Of a stretch of DNA of 64,000 bases, positions 35,143-45,904 are shown one piece after another (the stretch's first letter is position 1; every line of letters starts with the position of its first letter). Under the pieces are notes generated by a model that did no database searches, was not told the DNA's origin, and saw only the letters and a list, made by a program, of their open reading frames with translations. Source of the stretch: Luscinia megarhynchos (Eukaryota; Chordata; Aves; Passeriformes; Turdidae); assembly GCA_034336665.1 (NCBI GenBank), contig CM067572.1:861786-925785 (forward strand). The letters run 5' to 3'. The translations under genes were made by a program, and so were the position numbers.

Positions 35143-35280
35143 CCACACTAGGAACCCAGGACAAGCCTAAACCAGGAGCCTTGATCTCGCACTTTCAAGC
35201 CAGCACAGGTTTTACAAGAGTTTAATTGTTTCCCTGTGGTATTAAAATTTGGCAGGTCTAAGAATGCTCACTGATATTTC
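35143..35280 (-). repeat. 138-bp inverted duplicate, right copy
   Basis: The reverse complement of 31861-31998 with one mismatch. Its left edge truncates a CR1 element and its right edge touches the 31-bp array. Confidence 0.97.
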
Positions 35281-37470
35281 CCTGGGATATCTGACGTGGG
35301 TTCCATTGATTCCCTGGGATCCCTGACACGGGTGTGGGTGACTCCATGGATCTCTGACATGGGTGCCATGTGTTCCCTGTGATTTCTGACATGGATCTGG
35401 GTGACTCCATGGATCCCTGACACGGATGTGGGTGACTCCATGGATCTCTGACACCTGACGCGGATCTGGGTGACTCCATGGATCCCTGACGCGGATCTGG
35501 GTGACTCCATGAATCCCTGACGCGGATCTGGGTGACTCCATGGGTCCCTGACGCGGATCTGGGTGACTCCCTGGATCCCTGATGTGGATCTGGGTGACTC
35601 CCTGGATCCCTGACGCGGATCTGGGTGACTCCCTGGATCCCTGACGTGATCTGGGTGACTCCCTGGATCCCTGATGCGGTCTGGGTGGCTCCTGGGTCCC
35701 TGACGCTGGTCTGGGTGGCTCCCTGGGTCCCTGACGAGCGGATCTGGGTGGCTCCCTGGGTCCCTGACGCTGGTCCCTGACGTGGATCTGGGTGACTCCC
35801 TGGATCCCTGACGCTGATCTGGGTGACTCCTGGGTCCCTGACGAGGATCTGGGTGACTCCCTGGGTCCCTGACGAGCGGATCTGGGTGACTCCATGGATC
35901 TCTGGCGAATGGACTCGGATCTGGGTGACTCCATGGATCTCTGACGTAGGATCTGGGTGACTCCATGGATCCCTGATATGGATCTGGGTGACTCCATGAA
36001 TCCCTGATATGGATCTGGGTGACTCCATGGGTCCCTGAGCGGATCTGGGTGACTCCATGAATCCCTGACATGGATCTGGGTGACTCCCATGGATCCCTGA
36101 TATGGATCTGGGTGACTCCATGGATCTCTGGCGGATCTGGGTGACTCCATGGATCTCTGGCGGATCTGGGTGACTCCATGGATCTCTGACGCGGATCTGG
36201 GTGACTCCCATGGATCCCTGATATGGATCTGGGTGACTCCATGGGTCCCTGACGCGGATCTGGGTGACTCCATGGGTCCCTGACAGCGGATCTGGGTGAC
36301 TCCCTGGGTCCCTAGCCCGGATCTGGGTGACTCCCTGGGTCCCTGGCCAGCGGATCTGGGTGACTCCCTGGGTCCCTGACGCGGATCTGGGTGACTCCAT
36401 GGGTCCCTGACAGCGGATCTGGGTGACTCCATGAATCCCCTGACATGGATCTGGGTGACTCCATGAATCCCTGACATGGATCTGGGTGACTCCATGAATC
36501 CCTGATATGGATCTGGGTGACTCCATGGATCCCCTGACATGGATCTGGGTGACTCCATGAATCCCTGACGTGGATCTGGGTGACTCCATGAATCCCTGAT
36601 GTGGATCTGGGTGACTCCATGGATCCCTGACGGATCTGGGTGACTCCATGGATCCCTGAGCGGATCTGGGTGACTCCATGGATCCCTGACGAGGGTCTGG
36701 GTGACTCCATGGATCCCTGATATGGATCTGGGTGACTCCCTGGGTCCCTGACGAGCGGATCTGGGTGACTCCCTGGGTCCCTGACGAGGATCTGGGTGAC
36801 TCCCATGAATCCCCTGACATGGATCTGGGTGACTCCATGAATCCCTGATATGGATCTGGGTGACTCCATGGGTCCCTGACGTGGATCTGGGTGACTCCAT
36901 GGATCCCTGACGCGGATCTGGGTGACTCCATGGATCCCTGACGCGGATCTGGGTGACTCCATGGATCCCTGACGCGGATCTGGGTGACTCCATGGATCCC
37001 TGATATGGATCTGGGTGACTCCCTGGGTCCCTGACGCGGATCTGGGTGACTCCCTGGGTCCCTGACGCGGATCTGGGTGACTCCCTGGGTCCCTGGCGGA
37101 TCTGGGTGACTCCATGGATCTCTGACGCCGGATCTGGGTGACTCCATGGATCTCTGACGTGGATCTGGGTGACTCCCTGGATCTCTGACGCGGATCTGGG
37201 TGACTCCATGGATCTCTGACGTGGATCTGGGTGACTCCATGGATCTCTGACGCGGATCTGGGTGACTCCATGGATCTCTGACGTGGATCTGGGTGACTCC
37301 ATGGATCTCTGACGCGGATCTGGGTGGCTCCCTGGGTCCCTGACGCGGATCTGGGTGACTCCATGAATCCCTGACGCGGGTCTGGGTGACTCCATGGATC
37401 CCTGATATGGATCTGGGTGACTCCCTGGGTCCCTGACGCGGATCTGGGTGGCTCCCTGGGTCCCTGACGC
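35281..37470. repeat. 31-bp minisatellite, about 68 units
   Basis: The core unit is GGATCTGGGTGACTCCATGG followed by ATCCCTGACGC. Variants change CATGG to CCTGG, GATCCC to GATCTC or GGTCCC, and CGC to ATA, ATG or GTG. Some units have one-base or few-base indels. Units at the left end (35281-35400) are more diverged. Minus-strand frames of 324-752 codons cross it because no unit variant makes a stop on that strand and the 31-bp period rotates the frame; they are not genes. Confidence 0.97.
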
Positions 37471-37490
37471 GGGTGCCGTGCCGTTGCCAG

Positions 37491-37672
37491 CCCGAGAACG
37501 CCGCGGCAGAGCTCAAGGATGGGCAGCACCACTACGAGGGCGCCGTGGTGATCCTGGACGCGGGCGCGCAGTACGGCAAGGTGATCGACCGGCGCGTGCG
37601 CGAGCTCTTCGTGCAGTCCGAGATCTTCCCGCTGGAGACGCCGGCCTTCGCCATCCGCGAGCAGGGCTTCAG
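37491..37672 (+). CDS. GMPS: GMPS exon 2
   Basis: Acceptor CCGTTGCCAG, 60 codons plus two bases, donor TTCAG|GTGCGT. It encodes [20 protein letters not shown] and [20 protein letters not shown], the start of the glutaminase domain. Exon sequence is very GC-rich compared with later exons. Confidence 0.97.
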
Positions 37673-37741
37673 GTGCGTCCCTGCTCTGCCCTGCGCTTGG
37701 GTTGCTTCCTTTTGGCTTTGCAGCTGGGTGTGAAAGCACAA

Positions 37742-38050
37742 GGAGCTGAGTTCTTGTGTGTTTGGACTTGGTTGGTTGTTAAATCTTACCTGAAAGTACA
37801 GAGAGTTTTGCAGTGCTTCTAGGTGCCAGCTGAAAGGGAGCTGAATTTAGCTTTGGTAAACAGTTAAATAAAGAGCTAACACTAATATTATTTATACTTT
37901 TGGCTTAATAACTAAACACTTGTGACTCGCAGTGCAGCACTAACTATCCAACCAAAAATTGTTACTTGATACTAGGAAGAAGAAGGAACAAGAAAAGGAA
38001 GAAGGGGCAACACTTAAGAGCTTCCAATTTGTCTCATACCTATTACTATG
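37742..38050 (+). mobile_element. LTR-like repeat, tandem copy 1 (3'-truncated)
   Basis: About 300 bp that match the next segment at roughly 95%. Shared landmarks are GTTTGGACTTGGTTGGTTGT, GTGACTCGCAGTGCAGCACT and CTTAAGAGCTTCCA. Related but older copies lie in three other GMPS introns. Family identity is uncertain; composition and landmarks suggest a non-coding LTR of an endogenous retrovirus. Confidence 0.55.
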
Positions 38051-38470
38051 AGTTTTTGTGTGTTTGGACTTGGTTGGTTGTTAAATCTTACCTGAAATAC
38101 AGAGAGTTTTGCAGTGCTTCTAGGTGCCAGCTAAAAGGGAGCTGAATTTAGCTTTGGTAAGCAGTTAAATAAAGAGCTAACACTAATATTATTTATACTT
38201 TTGGCTTAATAACTAAACACTTGTGACTCGCAGTGCAGCACTAACTATCCAACCAAAAATTGTTACTTGAAACGAGGAAGAGGAAGGAAGAAAAGGAAGA
38301 AGGGGCAACACTTAAGAGCTTCCACTTTGTCTCATACCTATTACTGTATTCTAGAAACCTTCAATTCCAAGCTCTTCACCATGTGAAATTACACACTTTT
38401 ATTCTAATTGCACACTTGTGACTTTAAGTCCATCACTCAAATTTGGAAGCCTTCTCAAATCAGGCACTGT
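38051..38470 (+). mobile_element. LTR-like repeat, tandem copy 2 (longer)
   Basis: Same family as 37742-38050 but it continues through TCACCATGTGAAATTACACA to CAAATTTGGAAGCCTTCTC, the same end as the copy at 54.6-55.06 kb. It has an internal AATAAA (AAATAAAGAGC). Confidence 0.6.
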
Positions 38471-40234
38471 TAGACCTCACTGTCTAACAATACAGCAACA
38501 CTCAGTTTATTGGTCAGTAAATGGCCAGGGTGTTTGTCTGTGAAATCTCTCTATTTTTGGTTAGTTTACATATTTTCTTCACTGATTCCCGTGGGACAGT
38601 TTTCTTGTTTTTTACAGGGGCAGACTGTTTTTTCTCTACAAGAATAGTTTATTGTGCTAACTGACTTTGATTCTTATGATGTTTTCACGTGGGAGGTTAC
38701 AAGCTATCTGTTAGCTTAGCTAGAGTAGCAGGGCCCAAACCATATTTTATAAGGCCTTTCTTTTATTTCTGTCTGTATGCAACTGCTGCAGAAACACCTG
38801 AGTTGTGCTGGGGACACTTGGGCAGAGAGCCCTGTTGTACATTTGTCTCTCAATGCCTTTGTGTACATTTGTTTCTAAATGTCATTTAATAATTTCAATG
38901 CCAAATTATCATTCAAGGGGCTGCATTTTAAATATCTGCCAAAATGTAAATGATTTTGCTGTTTTACCTGTTGAATTTTTTGTGGGTTTCTAAAAATGTT
39001 TTTTTTGCCTAATTTTTTTTTAAAGCTAACTAACTTGGGTGCTTGTGGTAAATCATGCCAGATGTTTCTGGGAAGCAGCTAAAAAAACCCTGTAGTTGAC
39101 ACTGCCACTCATTGTTTGCAGCCAAGAAAGGTCTCAGAATTACTTACTATTTTGTACATTAATTTTTCATGTTTTGTTAGGCTTTTTAGGATATGCATCT
39201 CTTCTGTGGGTGGAGAATAAATACCCTGAAGTCTACAAATCACCAAAGATTTGTACTTGCTTGTCAGTTTGGTACAAATCCAGAAATACAGTGCACGTGG
39301 GATTTTGGCTGTGCTCTGTAACAGATAAGACAGTGCTGCAGAAGTGGATTTTCCCAATCAGTGCTAATTAGTGAAGCAGTAAATAGTTTGTGTTGATACA
39401 GGTTTGCAGCAGGGAGAACTTCAGAAGAGATGAAAGTTCTTCAGAGCATTGGGATTAGACCTGTAGGGCTGGTCATGGCAAATAGCTGCTCTGTAAAATG
39501 TGGCAGAGCCTCTTCCTCCAGGTCACTGCTCAAGGCTGGGGTGGAGGTCCCAGGTCACCCAGGTTGGTCAGTAACTCTGTGTCCACAAACCTGTTTGTGT
39601 GCAGTCAACAAACCAGCAGATCAGCAGCTGTGCTCACTGTGGGGTTTGTGGTTTTCCTGCAGGGTTTTGGTGCATATTCCATGTCCTGAGAGCAGTCAGG
39701 TCCCCACATTTTATGGAATGGGCTGAGGAGCTGCACCTGGGGCAGCAAGAGCCAACGTTCTGCTCAATCATATTTTTACATGTTGTATGTAGAAACCAGC
39801 TCCTCAACATTCAGAACACTCCAGTGACAAGTGTCACTTAAATGTGCATGAACATGAGCATTTCCCACAAGATCCTGGCTCTGGGTTTAGTCTGGGCTCT
39901 GGCAGGAGTCCTGACCTCGGGGTATCAATGCACACATTTCCCCTGGGTGTTTTTGTGCATCCTGTGCTGCTTCTGACTTCTCCTGCACAGCTGAGAAAAT
40001 GCAAGTCCTCCTCTCAGCCTCAACTCAGTTTTTTTACTTCAATACTTGGGCACACTGCAAACCTCTCTGTATTACATCAAATTTCAATTGGTATGGAAAA
40101 ACCCCAGGTTTTTAAGACTCTACTTTTTGACTAGAACAGTGTATAACTATTCTGATTTGTCATAAGAATGTTCCATCTATAGGTGTGTCTATATTCCTTT
40201 AGTTCCTTCCTAGAACCCAAGGGAACAGCTGCAG

Positions 40235-40332
40235 CCTTGTCAGGGGGGTTTGGGGTGGATATCAGGGGAAGGTTCTTCCCCAGAGAATGGGCACAGCCCC
40301 AGGGCTGCCAGAGCTCCAGGAGCACGTTCTGT
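40235..40332 (+). mobile_element. CR1 LINE fragment in GMPS intron 2
   Basis: Contains GGTGGATATCAGGGGAAGGT, TTCTTCCCCAGAGAATGGGC and AGGGCTGCCAGAGCTCCAGG, a middle part of the CR1 3' region. Confidence 0.7.
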
Positions 40333-41513
40333 GAACCTAATTAATATTAAATAGCATTCTGTACATCTGGCACTTGAGCAAATGCTTCTTGCATGGAGTT
40401 ATTTGGAGCAGTGACACCAGCAGCCATGTGGGGAGAGTTCAGGTTGAGGAAATCCACCCTGTCTCCAGGCTGCCCAGAAATGCCTGTGCAAGAACAGCAG
40501 GGAGGAGCTTTCAGGATGGTTCTGTGTAAAACTACAGCCACATCAGCTGTGCTGCTTCCTGGACATCCCAGCAGGCAGGGGAACAAGTGCTGCCTCCTCC
40601 AGCTCCATCGCTCCTGGGCTGGAGGGGCTGCAGTGACCTTGGTCCTGCAGGGCTCTTTGTGTTGGTGGCACAGGCAGCTGTGGGCAGCACAGTGGCCCGT
40701 TCCTGCTGCCCAAAGCCAGAAAAGACTCTGCTTTGTCAGGAGAATTATTAGATACATTTAATCCCATTCGTGCAACTTGTGTCTCATTTGGTTTTGCATT
40801 TCTGGCTCGGGAGGAGTTTGGTGTTCTCTGTGAAACAAACAGTTCTGAGTCCAAGGTCTGGTCCTGGGCTAAAGCCAGAAGTGTAGTGTTGCCCAACTGG
40901 TGCTTCTGCAGTTCATGGTCTTGTAAATTGTTATGGTTTGCAAAAAGCCTCTCTTCCCCTTTGAGATGGTTTTATTTTCTTTTATAATATGAAGTATTAG
41001 CTCCAAACTCTACATGATCCCCTGTATTGTGCTTGTAAGTCTCAACTTGTTGCTAATGCCATCTCTGCATAACCAGAATGGATGAAGGCACTTTTTTCCC
41101 CAGCAGATTTAGGAGTTAGGGAGTGGTTTTTTTGGCTGTGGGTCTCCTCCAGGCTTCATAAATTGTGTGTGTATATGTATATAAAAATAGATGTCTTGGT
41201 GCTAATACTCTGCATTTGTCCCAGACATCCTGCTTCTCTCATAGCTGATAGCTGGCTATGAGGAATTTAAAATACAGGCACTTTTTATGAGGGTTTATAT
41301 TTGACTTTGTTTAAACTGGGGAAATCCCTCCCTGAAAACCTGCTGGGTTTGACAGCAAAAATCAAGCTGCATGTTACCCTGTCTGTGTTAAAATGCCTGT
41401 TAGAAAGTATCAGCTCTAAGAGTGGTTATGAGACAGTGGCAGTGCTTAAAGTAAATGGAGTTCAAGGTAACCAATGTATTTGTATTAATGATTTCTTCAT
41501 GTTGTGTCTGCAG

Positions 41514-41628
41514 AGCCATCATCATATCTGGAGGACCAAACTCTGTGTATGCAGAAGATGCACCATGGTTCGACCCAGCCATATTCACAATAGGAAAACC
41601 AGTGCTTGGGATCTGCTATGGGATGCAG
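41514..41628 (+). CDS. GMPS: GMPS exon 3, glutaminase nucleophile
   Basis: Acceptor TTGTGTCTGCAG, donor GCAG|GTGCTG. It encodes [19 protein letters not shown] and [10 protein letters not shown]; the Cys at residue 104 is the amidotransferase nucleophile. Confidence 0.97.
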
Positions 41629-41844
41629 GTGCTGTTGGGAGATAAAACTGAGTCCTTGGCCTCGGGGAACATCTGCAGCAGCCAGTCCAGCTGTTCAGAT
41701 CTGCTTGTCCACAGCCAGCTGAGCTGAAGGGGCAGGGCTGGAGGAGCTGCTTTCCAAACAGAGGCAGTACCACAGGAGCAGCCACTTGATAACCTGAGTT
41801 ATCAACCTTTGTGTTCCTCTCTCAGCTCTGCCTTGTCTTGTCAT

Positions 41845-42052
41845 GGCCTTAAATTGAAGGAGGGCAGATTTGGATTGGAGATTAGGGAGAAATTCCCCCT
41901 TGGAAGGGTGGGCAGGGCCTGGATCCCTGGCAGTGTCCAAGGCCAGGTTGGACATTGGGGTTTGGATCAGCCTGGGACACTGGAAGTTGTCCCTGCCATG
42001 GCAGGGGTGGCACTGGATGTCCTTTCCAACCCAAACCAGTCTGGGATCAGTT
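41845..42052 (+). mobile_element. CR1 LINE 3' tail in GMPS intron 3
   Basis: Contains GATTGGAGATTAGGGAGAAA, TGGATCCCTGGCAGTGTCCA, GGTTGGACATTGGGGTTTGG and CTTTCCAACCCAAACCAGTC. Confidence 0.9.
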
Positions 42053-42707
42053 GCATAAATGGCTTTTCTTTGCTGCAGTGCTGTGGATTGAGTTCCACAC
42101 TCTGTTTTTGTCAGAGTAAACACAGCCTGTCAGTCACTCATTAATTCTGCCCAGCTGGTACTGAGAAGGGCACCTCTCCTGGAACAGAGTGGAGCAGTGT
42201 CTCAGGCATGGGCTGTTTCCAGCAAGCACTCCCTCACAAAAAAAGAAATAACCCTTCCTTACCTTTGGATCCCTGGTGATCCTGCAGGGATCTGGTAGAT
42301 CCCAGCTGAGCAAAACAAACTTCAAGGAGACAAGGGCTGCTTTAGGTGCATGACTTCTGCCTGTGCATCCTGTTTTTCCCAGGGTTAGTCACAAAATAGA
42401 ACTAAGGGAATAGATTCAGGTTTTTGCTGCGGCCCCAGGCACTCAGCTGGTTTGCAGAGCAGCTCTTTCTGAGGGAAGGAGCTGCACACTATGGAATATA
42501 GATTATTGTGCAAATCTCTGCCTGTGGGGTTCTGCTCCCAGCTGTGCTGGCAGAGGGGAACAAGCCTGGTGCAGAGCAGGGATTCCTTCTGAAGGGAATT
42601 TTTTGGAGAACAGCAGGAATGTGGTGAGGTGCTGCCAGTCCTGGTGAGGGATGGAGTGGTGCAGGCTCTGAGGGGTTTTCTCATGGCTTTCTCCTTTTGC
42701 TCTGCAG

Positions 42708-42805
42708 ATGATGAACAAGGTGTTTGGAGGCACGGTGCACAAGAAGAGCGTTCGGGAGGATGGAGTGTTCAGCATCACCCTGGACAACACCTGCTCACTC
42801 TTCAG
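42708..42805 (+). CDS. GMPS: GMPS exon 4
   Basis: Acceptor TTTTGCTCTGCAG, donor TTCAG|GTGCTC. It encodes MMNKVFGGTVHKKSVREDG and NTCSLF. The leading ATG ATG are internal codons, not a start. Confidence 0.97.
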
Positions 42806-43743
42806 GTGCTCTCACATTTCCAGCTATCCAAGCCCTATCAGTCTGGGAAACTGTCTGGATGAGAGGAAGGTTATTAAAAAAAAAAAAAAAAGAGTGAAAA
42901 TAGCTGATAATTTCTAATAAAACTTTTGCAAGTGTGGTCACAAATAAGCAGGTTGCTCATTGACACACATACTTAGGGATAACTTTCCAGTTGGCTCTAT
43001 AAAAAGCAGGTGTATTTGCTGGAAATATTGTATAAACTCCTTATTTCAGAATCTTCATTGAGACACTGAAGTGCACCATGATCTGAGAATATTTGAGTTA
43101 AGCTCTGTCTCCTGCAGTGCACTGCTCTTGTATTTGTTGGTGCCCATCCAGTTTTGGAAAGGGCACAGAAAATCCAAACCCATTCCTATTCTACCTTCCT
43201 TTAAAACTGCTCTGTGATGTTTTATAAACCAGAATTAGATTTCTTGATAATGTTGTTGATGGCTTTCAAGTTCCTTTAGAAAGTCTGACAGTTTACTCAT
43301 CCCTGGTGTTCCAGTTTTATTATCTTCCTTCTGTGGGCTCCTGCAGAACTGTCTGAATTGTCTAGAAAACAGTTTTGAAAAAGAAAAGTTCACTTTGTTG
43401 AAATAAAAAGCAAGACTGCCAATATCCTGGTTAACTCCAGATGGCTCCCATGTCCAAGAGGGGACTTCAGGGTGTTGATAAGGAGAAACCCACAAACCCT
43501 TCAGATTTCAGATCAGTTCCTCTTGCAGGAGGGCTCTGTTGGACAGAGTCAGGCAGCTCCCAAGGGAGGCATCCCCAGGCTGCAGGTGGATGTTGCTGGG
43601 AGGGAAATCCTGCAGACATTTCCAGTGTCCTGGTCCATGGAGATGTGCTTCTGTTGGAATCCCTCAGGGCATCTCTTGGAAAGGCAGGGAGTTAGGTCTT
43701 TATTCTTTCTTGAACTGATTCTAGTTTTTTAATCCTGGTTTAG
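42806..43743 (+). other. GMPS: GMPS intron 4
   Basis: About 0.9 kb with an A-run near 42875. No repeat or second gene recognised. Confidence 0.6.
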
Positions 43744-43847
43744 GGGCCTTCAGAAGGAAGAGCTTGTGCTCCTCACTCATGGAGATAGCGTGGATAAAGT
43801 AGCTGATGGATTCAAAGTGGTGGCACAGTCTGGGAACATCATAGCAG
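43744..43847 (+). CDS. GMPS: GMPS exon 5
   Basis: Acceptor ATCCTGGTTTAG, donor GCAG|GTATTT. It encodes GLQKEELVLLTHGDSVDKVA and GFKVVAQSGNIIA. It has no in-frame ATG, so it is easily missed. Confidence 0.96.
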
Positions 43848-44493
43848 GTATTTATTTTATCCTGAATTTCTCTTCTGATGATGTTTGGTAAAGTAAAGAA
43901 TTATGGCAGACAGGACTTAGAACCAAATGGGAACAGAGTAATAGCTCTTGTTATTTAATTGCCAAATAAATAAATTGCTTTTAACAATTTCTGATGTGTG
44001 TTTGTATGTCGAGCTGTCATGATAATAAAGAAATAGGCTTTAAAAGGAATGCTTCCTGATTTAAATGTGGTTGAAGTTAACATTAATTATGTAGTTTATA
44101 TTATTTTAAAGCATGCATGTGTTGTTTGTCTTAGAAATAAAACATCTGAGCCCTTAAGGCAGGGGAGAGGGATTCCTGTGCAGTGCCAGAGGGGTTTGGG
44201 TTGTGCTCTGTAACAGCACAAGCCAAGCACTGTTTAATTATTAAAGCTTTATTAACTTGTTACTGTATTTAATATTGCATGAATGTTCAACTGAGCAAGA
44301 GTAATGTAGGTGCTGAAAGCAGGGCTTGAACATCACAGAGGTTATCACAGGAAATCGTGGCCCCTCAGAATTTGGGGTTTGAAAGCCACTGGAGTTACCA
44401 AATCCCAAAGAGCCACCTTGAGCCTCGTGCTTGACTTGGGTGTGCCTTCAGTTCCAGCTTATTTATTTATTTTTGCTGTGCTGTGTGTACCAG
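43848..44493 (+). other. GMPS: GMPS intron 5
   Basis: About 0.65 kb, AT-rich, nothing recognised. Confidence 0.6.
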
Positions 44494-44687
44494 GCATAGC
44501 AAATGAGTCTAAGAAGCTGTATGGAGCACAGTTCCACCCTGAGGTGAGCCTCACAGTGAACGGGAAGATGATCCTGAAGAATTTCCTGTACGACATCGCG
44601 GGCTGCAGCGGCACCTTCACCGTGCAGAACAGGGAGCTCCAGTGCATCCAGGACATCAAAGACAAAGTGGGCTCCTCCAAGGTCCTG
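44494..44687 (+). CDS. GMPS: GMPS exon 6, glutaminase dyad
   Basis: Acceptor GTGTGTACCAG, donor CTG|GTGAGT. It encodes KKLYGAQFHPEVSLTVNGK, with H190 and E192 of the catalytic triad, and the linker to the synthetase domain, ending SSKVL. Confidence 0.97.
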
Positions 44688-44789
44688 GTGAGTGGGGTCA
44701 CGAGCCACTGACAGTGCAGATGGGGTAACTGCACCACTTAATTAGTGGCTTGTCTTCTTTTTCTTCAGTCTTCACTCAGAGTCAGGATT

Positions 44790-45200
44790 AAAAACACAAA
44801 GGAGATGAATTTTCTCATATTTGGGCTTGGTTGTTTATTAAATCTTATCTAAAGTACATAGAGTTCTGCAACACTTGTAGCTGCCAGCTAAAAGTGAGCA
44901 AAATGGAGATGAGTTTAGCTAGTTACAAGGTCTTTTAAAGCTAAACAGTCCAATAAAGAACTCAGACCTATATTATACTTTTGACCCAATAACCAAACTC
45001 CTGTGACCTTCAGTGCAGCACTATCCTATCCAACCAAAAACTACTACCTTAAAGCATGAAGAGGACAGAAAGGAGACAACACCCAAAACCCTTTATCTTG
45101 TCTCATACTTATTACTATATTCTTAAACTTTCAAATTCCAAACTTTTCATCATATGAAATCACACACTCCTATTTAACTACACCTGTGACTTTACCTCCA
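44790..45200 (+). mobile_element. LTR-like repeat in GMPS intron 6
   Basis: Same family as 38051-38470: GGGCTTGGTTGTTTATTAAA, CCTTCAGTGCAGCACTA, TTGTCTCATACTTATTACTA and TCATCATATGAAATCACACA. Its end runs straight into the repeat array before exon 7. Confidence 0.6.
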
Positions 45201-45708
45201 TCACTCCCCTTTCCCTGGTGGGTGCTGCTGACCCACTGTGGGGTTTTTTCTATTTTCCCCTTTCCCTGGTGAGTGCTGCTGACCCACTGTGGGTTTTTTT
45301 CCACTTTCCCCTTTCCTGGCAGGTGTTGCTCAGCAGTAGTGTGGACTCCACAGTATGCACATTTCCCCATGCCTACCTGACCCTCTGTGGGCTTTTTTCC
45401 CATTTCCCTGGCATGTGCTGCTCACCCTCTGTGGGGTTTTTTCCACTTTTCCCCTTTCCTGGCAGGTCCTGATGACCCACTATAGGTTTTTTTCCACTTT
45501 CCCCTTTCTGGCAGGTTTTGCTCAGTGGGAGCATGGACTCCACGGTGTGCACATTTCCGCATGCCCAGCTGACACCGTGGGTTTTTTCCCTTTTTCCCTT
45601 TCTGGCAGGTTCTGCTCAGTGGTGGCTTGGACTCCACTGTGTGCACACTTTCCCCATGCCCAGCTGACCCTTTTGTGTATTTTTTTTTCCCTTTCCCCTT
45701 TCTGGCAG
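45200..45708. repeat. Tandem array carrying decoy copies of the exon 7 acceptor
   Basis: The array unit is about 47-100 bp: a pyrimidine tract (TTTTTCCACTTTCCCCTTTC), TGGCAG and then, in the longer units, about 36 bases of exon 7. Exon-like copies start after acceptors at 45323, 45515 and 45609, ahead of the true start at 45709; a partial one follows 45465. Their reads are VLLSSSVDSTVCT, VLLSGSMDSTVCT and VLLSGGLDSTVCT, against the true VLLSGGVDSTVCT. Spacing between the last copies is 94 and 100 bp. Confidence 0.9.
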
Positions 45709-45874
45709 GTTCTGCTCAGTGGTGGTGTGGACTCCACGGTGTGCACGGCGCTGCTGAACCGCGCGCTGAACCGCGAGCAGGTCATGGCCGTGCACATCGA
45801 CAACGGCTTCATGCGCAAGAGGGAGAGCCAGGCCGTGGAGGAGGCCCTCAAGAAGCTGGGCATCCAGGTGAAAG
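45709..45874 (+). CDS. GMPS: GMPS exon 7, ATP P-loop
   Basis: Acceptor CCTTTCTGGCAG, donor AAAG|GTACCT. It encodes VLLSGGVDSTVCTALLNRAL, with the SGGVDS pyrophosphatase P-loop, and AVHIDNGFMRKRES. It is the true exon because only this copy continues into the conserved ALLNRALNREQV sequence. Confidence 0.97.
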
Positions 45875-45904
45875 GTACCTCCCTCCTGCTCTGTGCTCCT
45901 TATG

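Larger units (their letters stand above)
31015..37490 (+). other. GMPS: GMPS intron 1
   Basis: A 6.5-kb intron. It holds a GC-rich 5' part of the CpG island, a 138-bp inverted-duplicate pair, a T-run near 34811-34846, a CR1 fragment and the 31-bp array. No other coding frame was supported. Confidence 0.85.
37673..41513 (+). other. GMPS: GMPS intron 2
   Basis: 3.8 kb containing the tandem LTR-like pair and a CR1 fragment. The remainder is AT-rich with no supported exon. Confidence 0.75.

Noticed and set aside
35242..37739. Four minus-strand open frames of 324 to 752 codons rich in SHPDPRQ and ESPRSA
   Set aside because: They are the 31-bp array read in rotating frames; all three frames are open at once, there is no conserved flank, and the region is GMPS intron 1.
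45355..45708. Upstream extension of exon 7 in the same open frame
   Set aside because: The segment is repeat and pyrimidine tract; the exon 6 donor and the conserved protein both require the acceptor at 45708. Kept only as a retention possibility.
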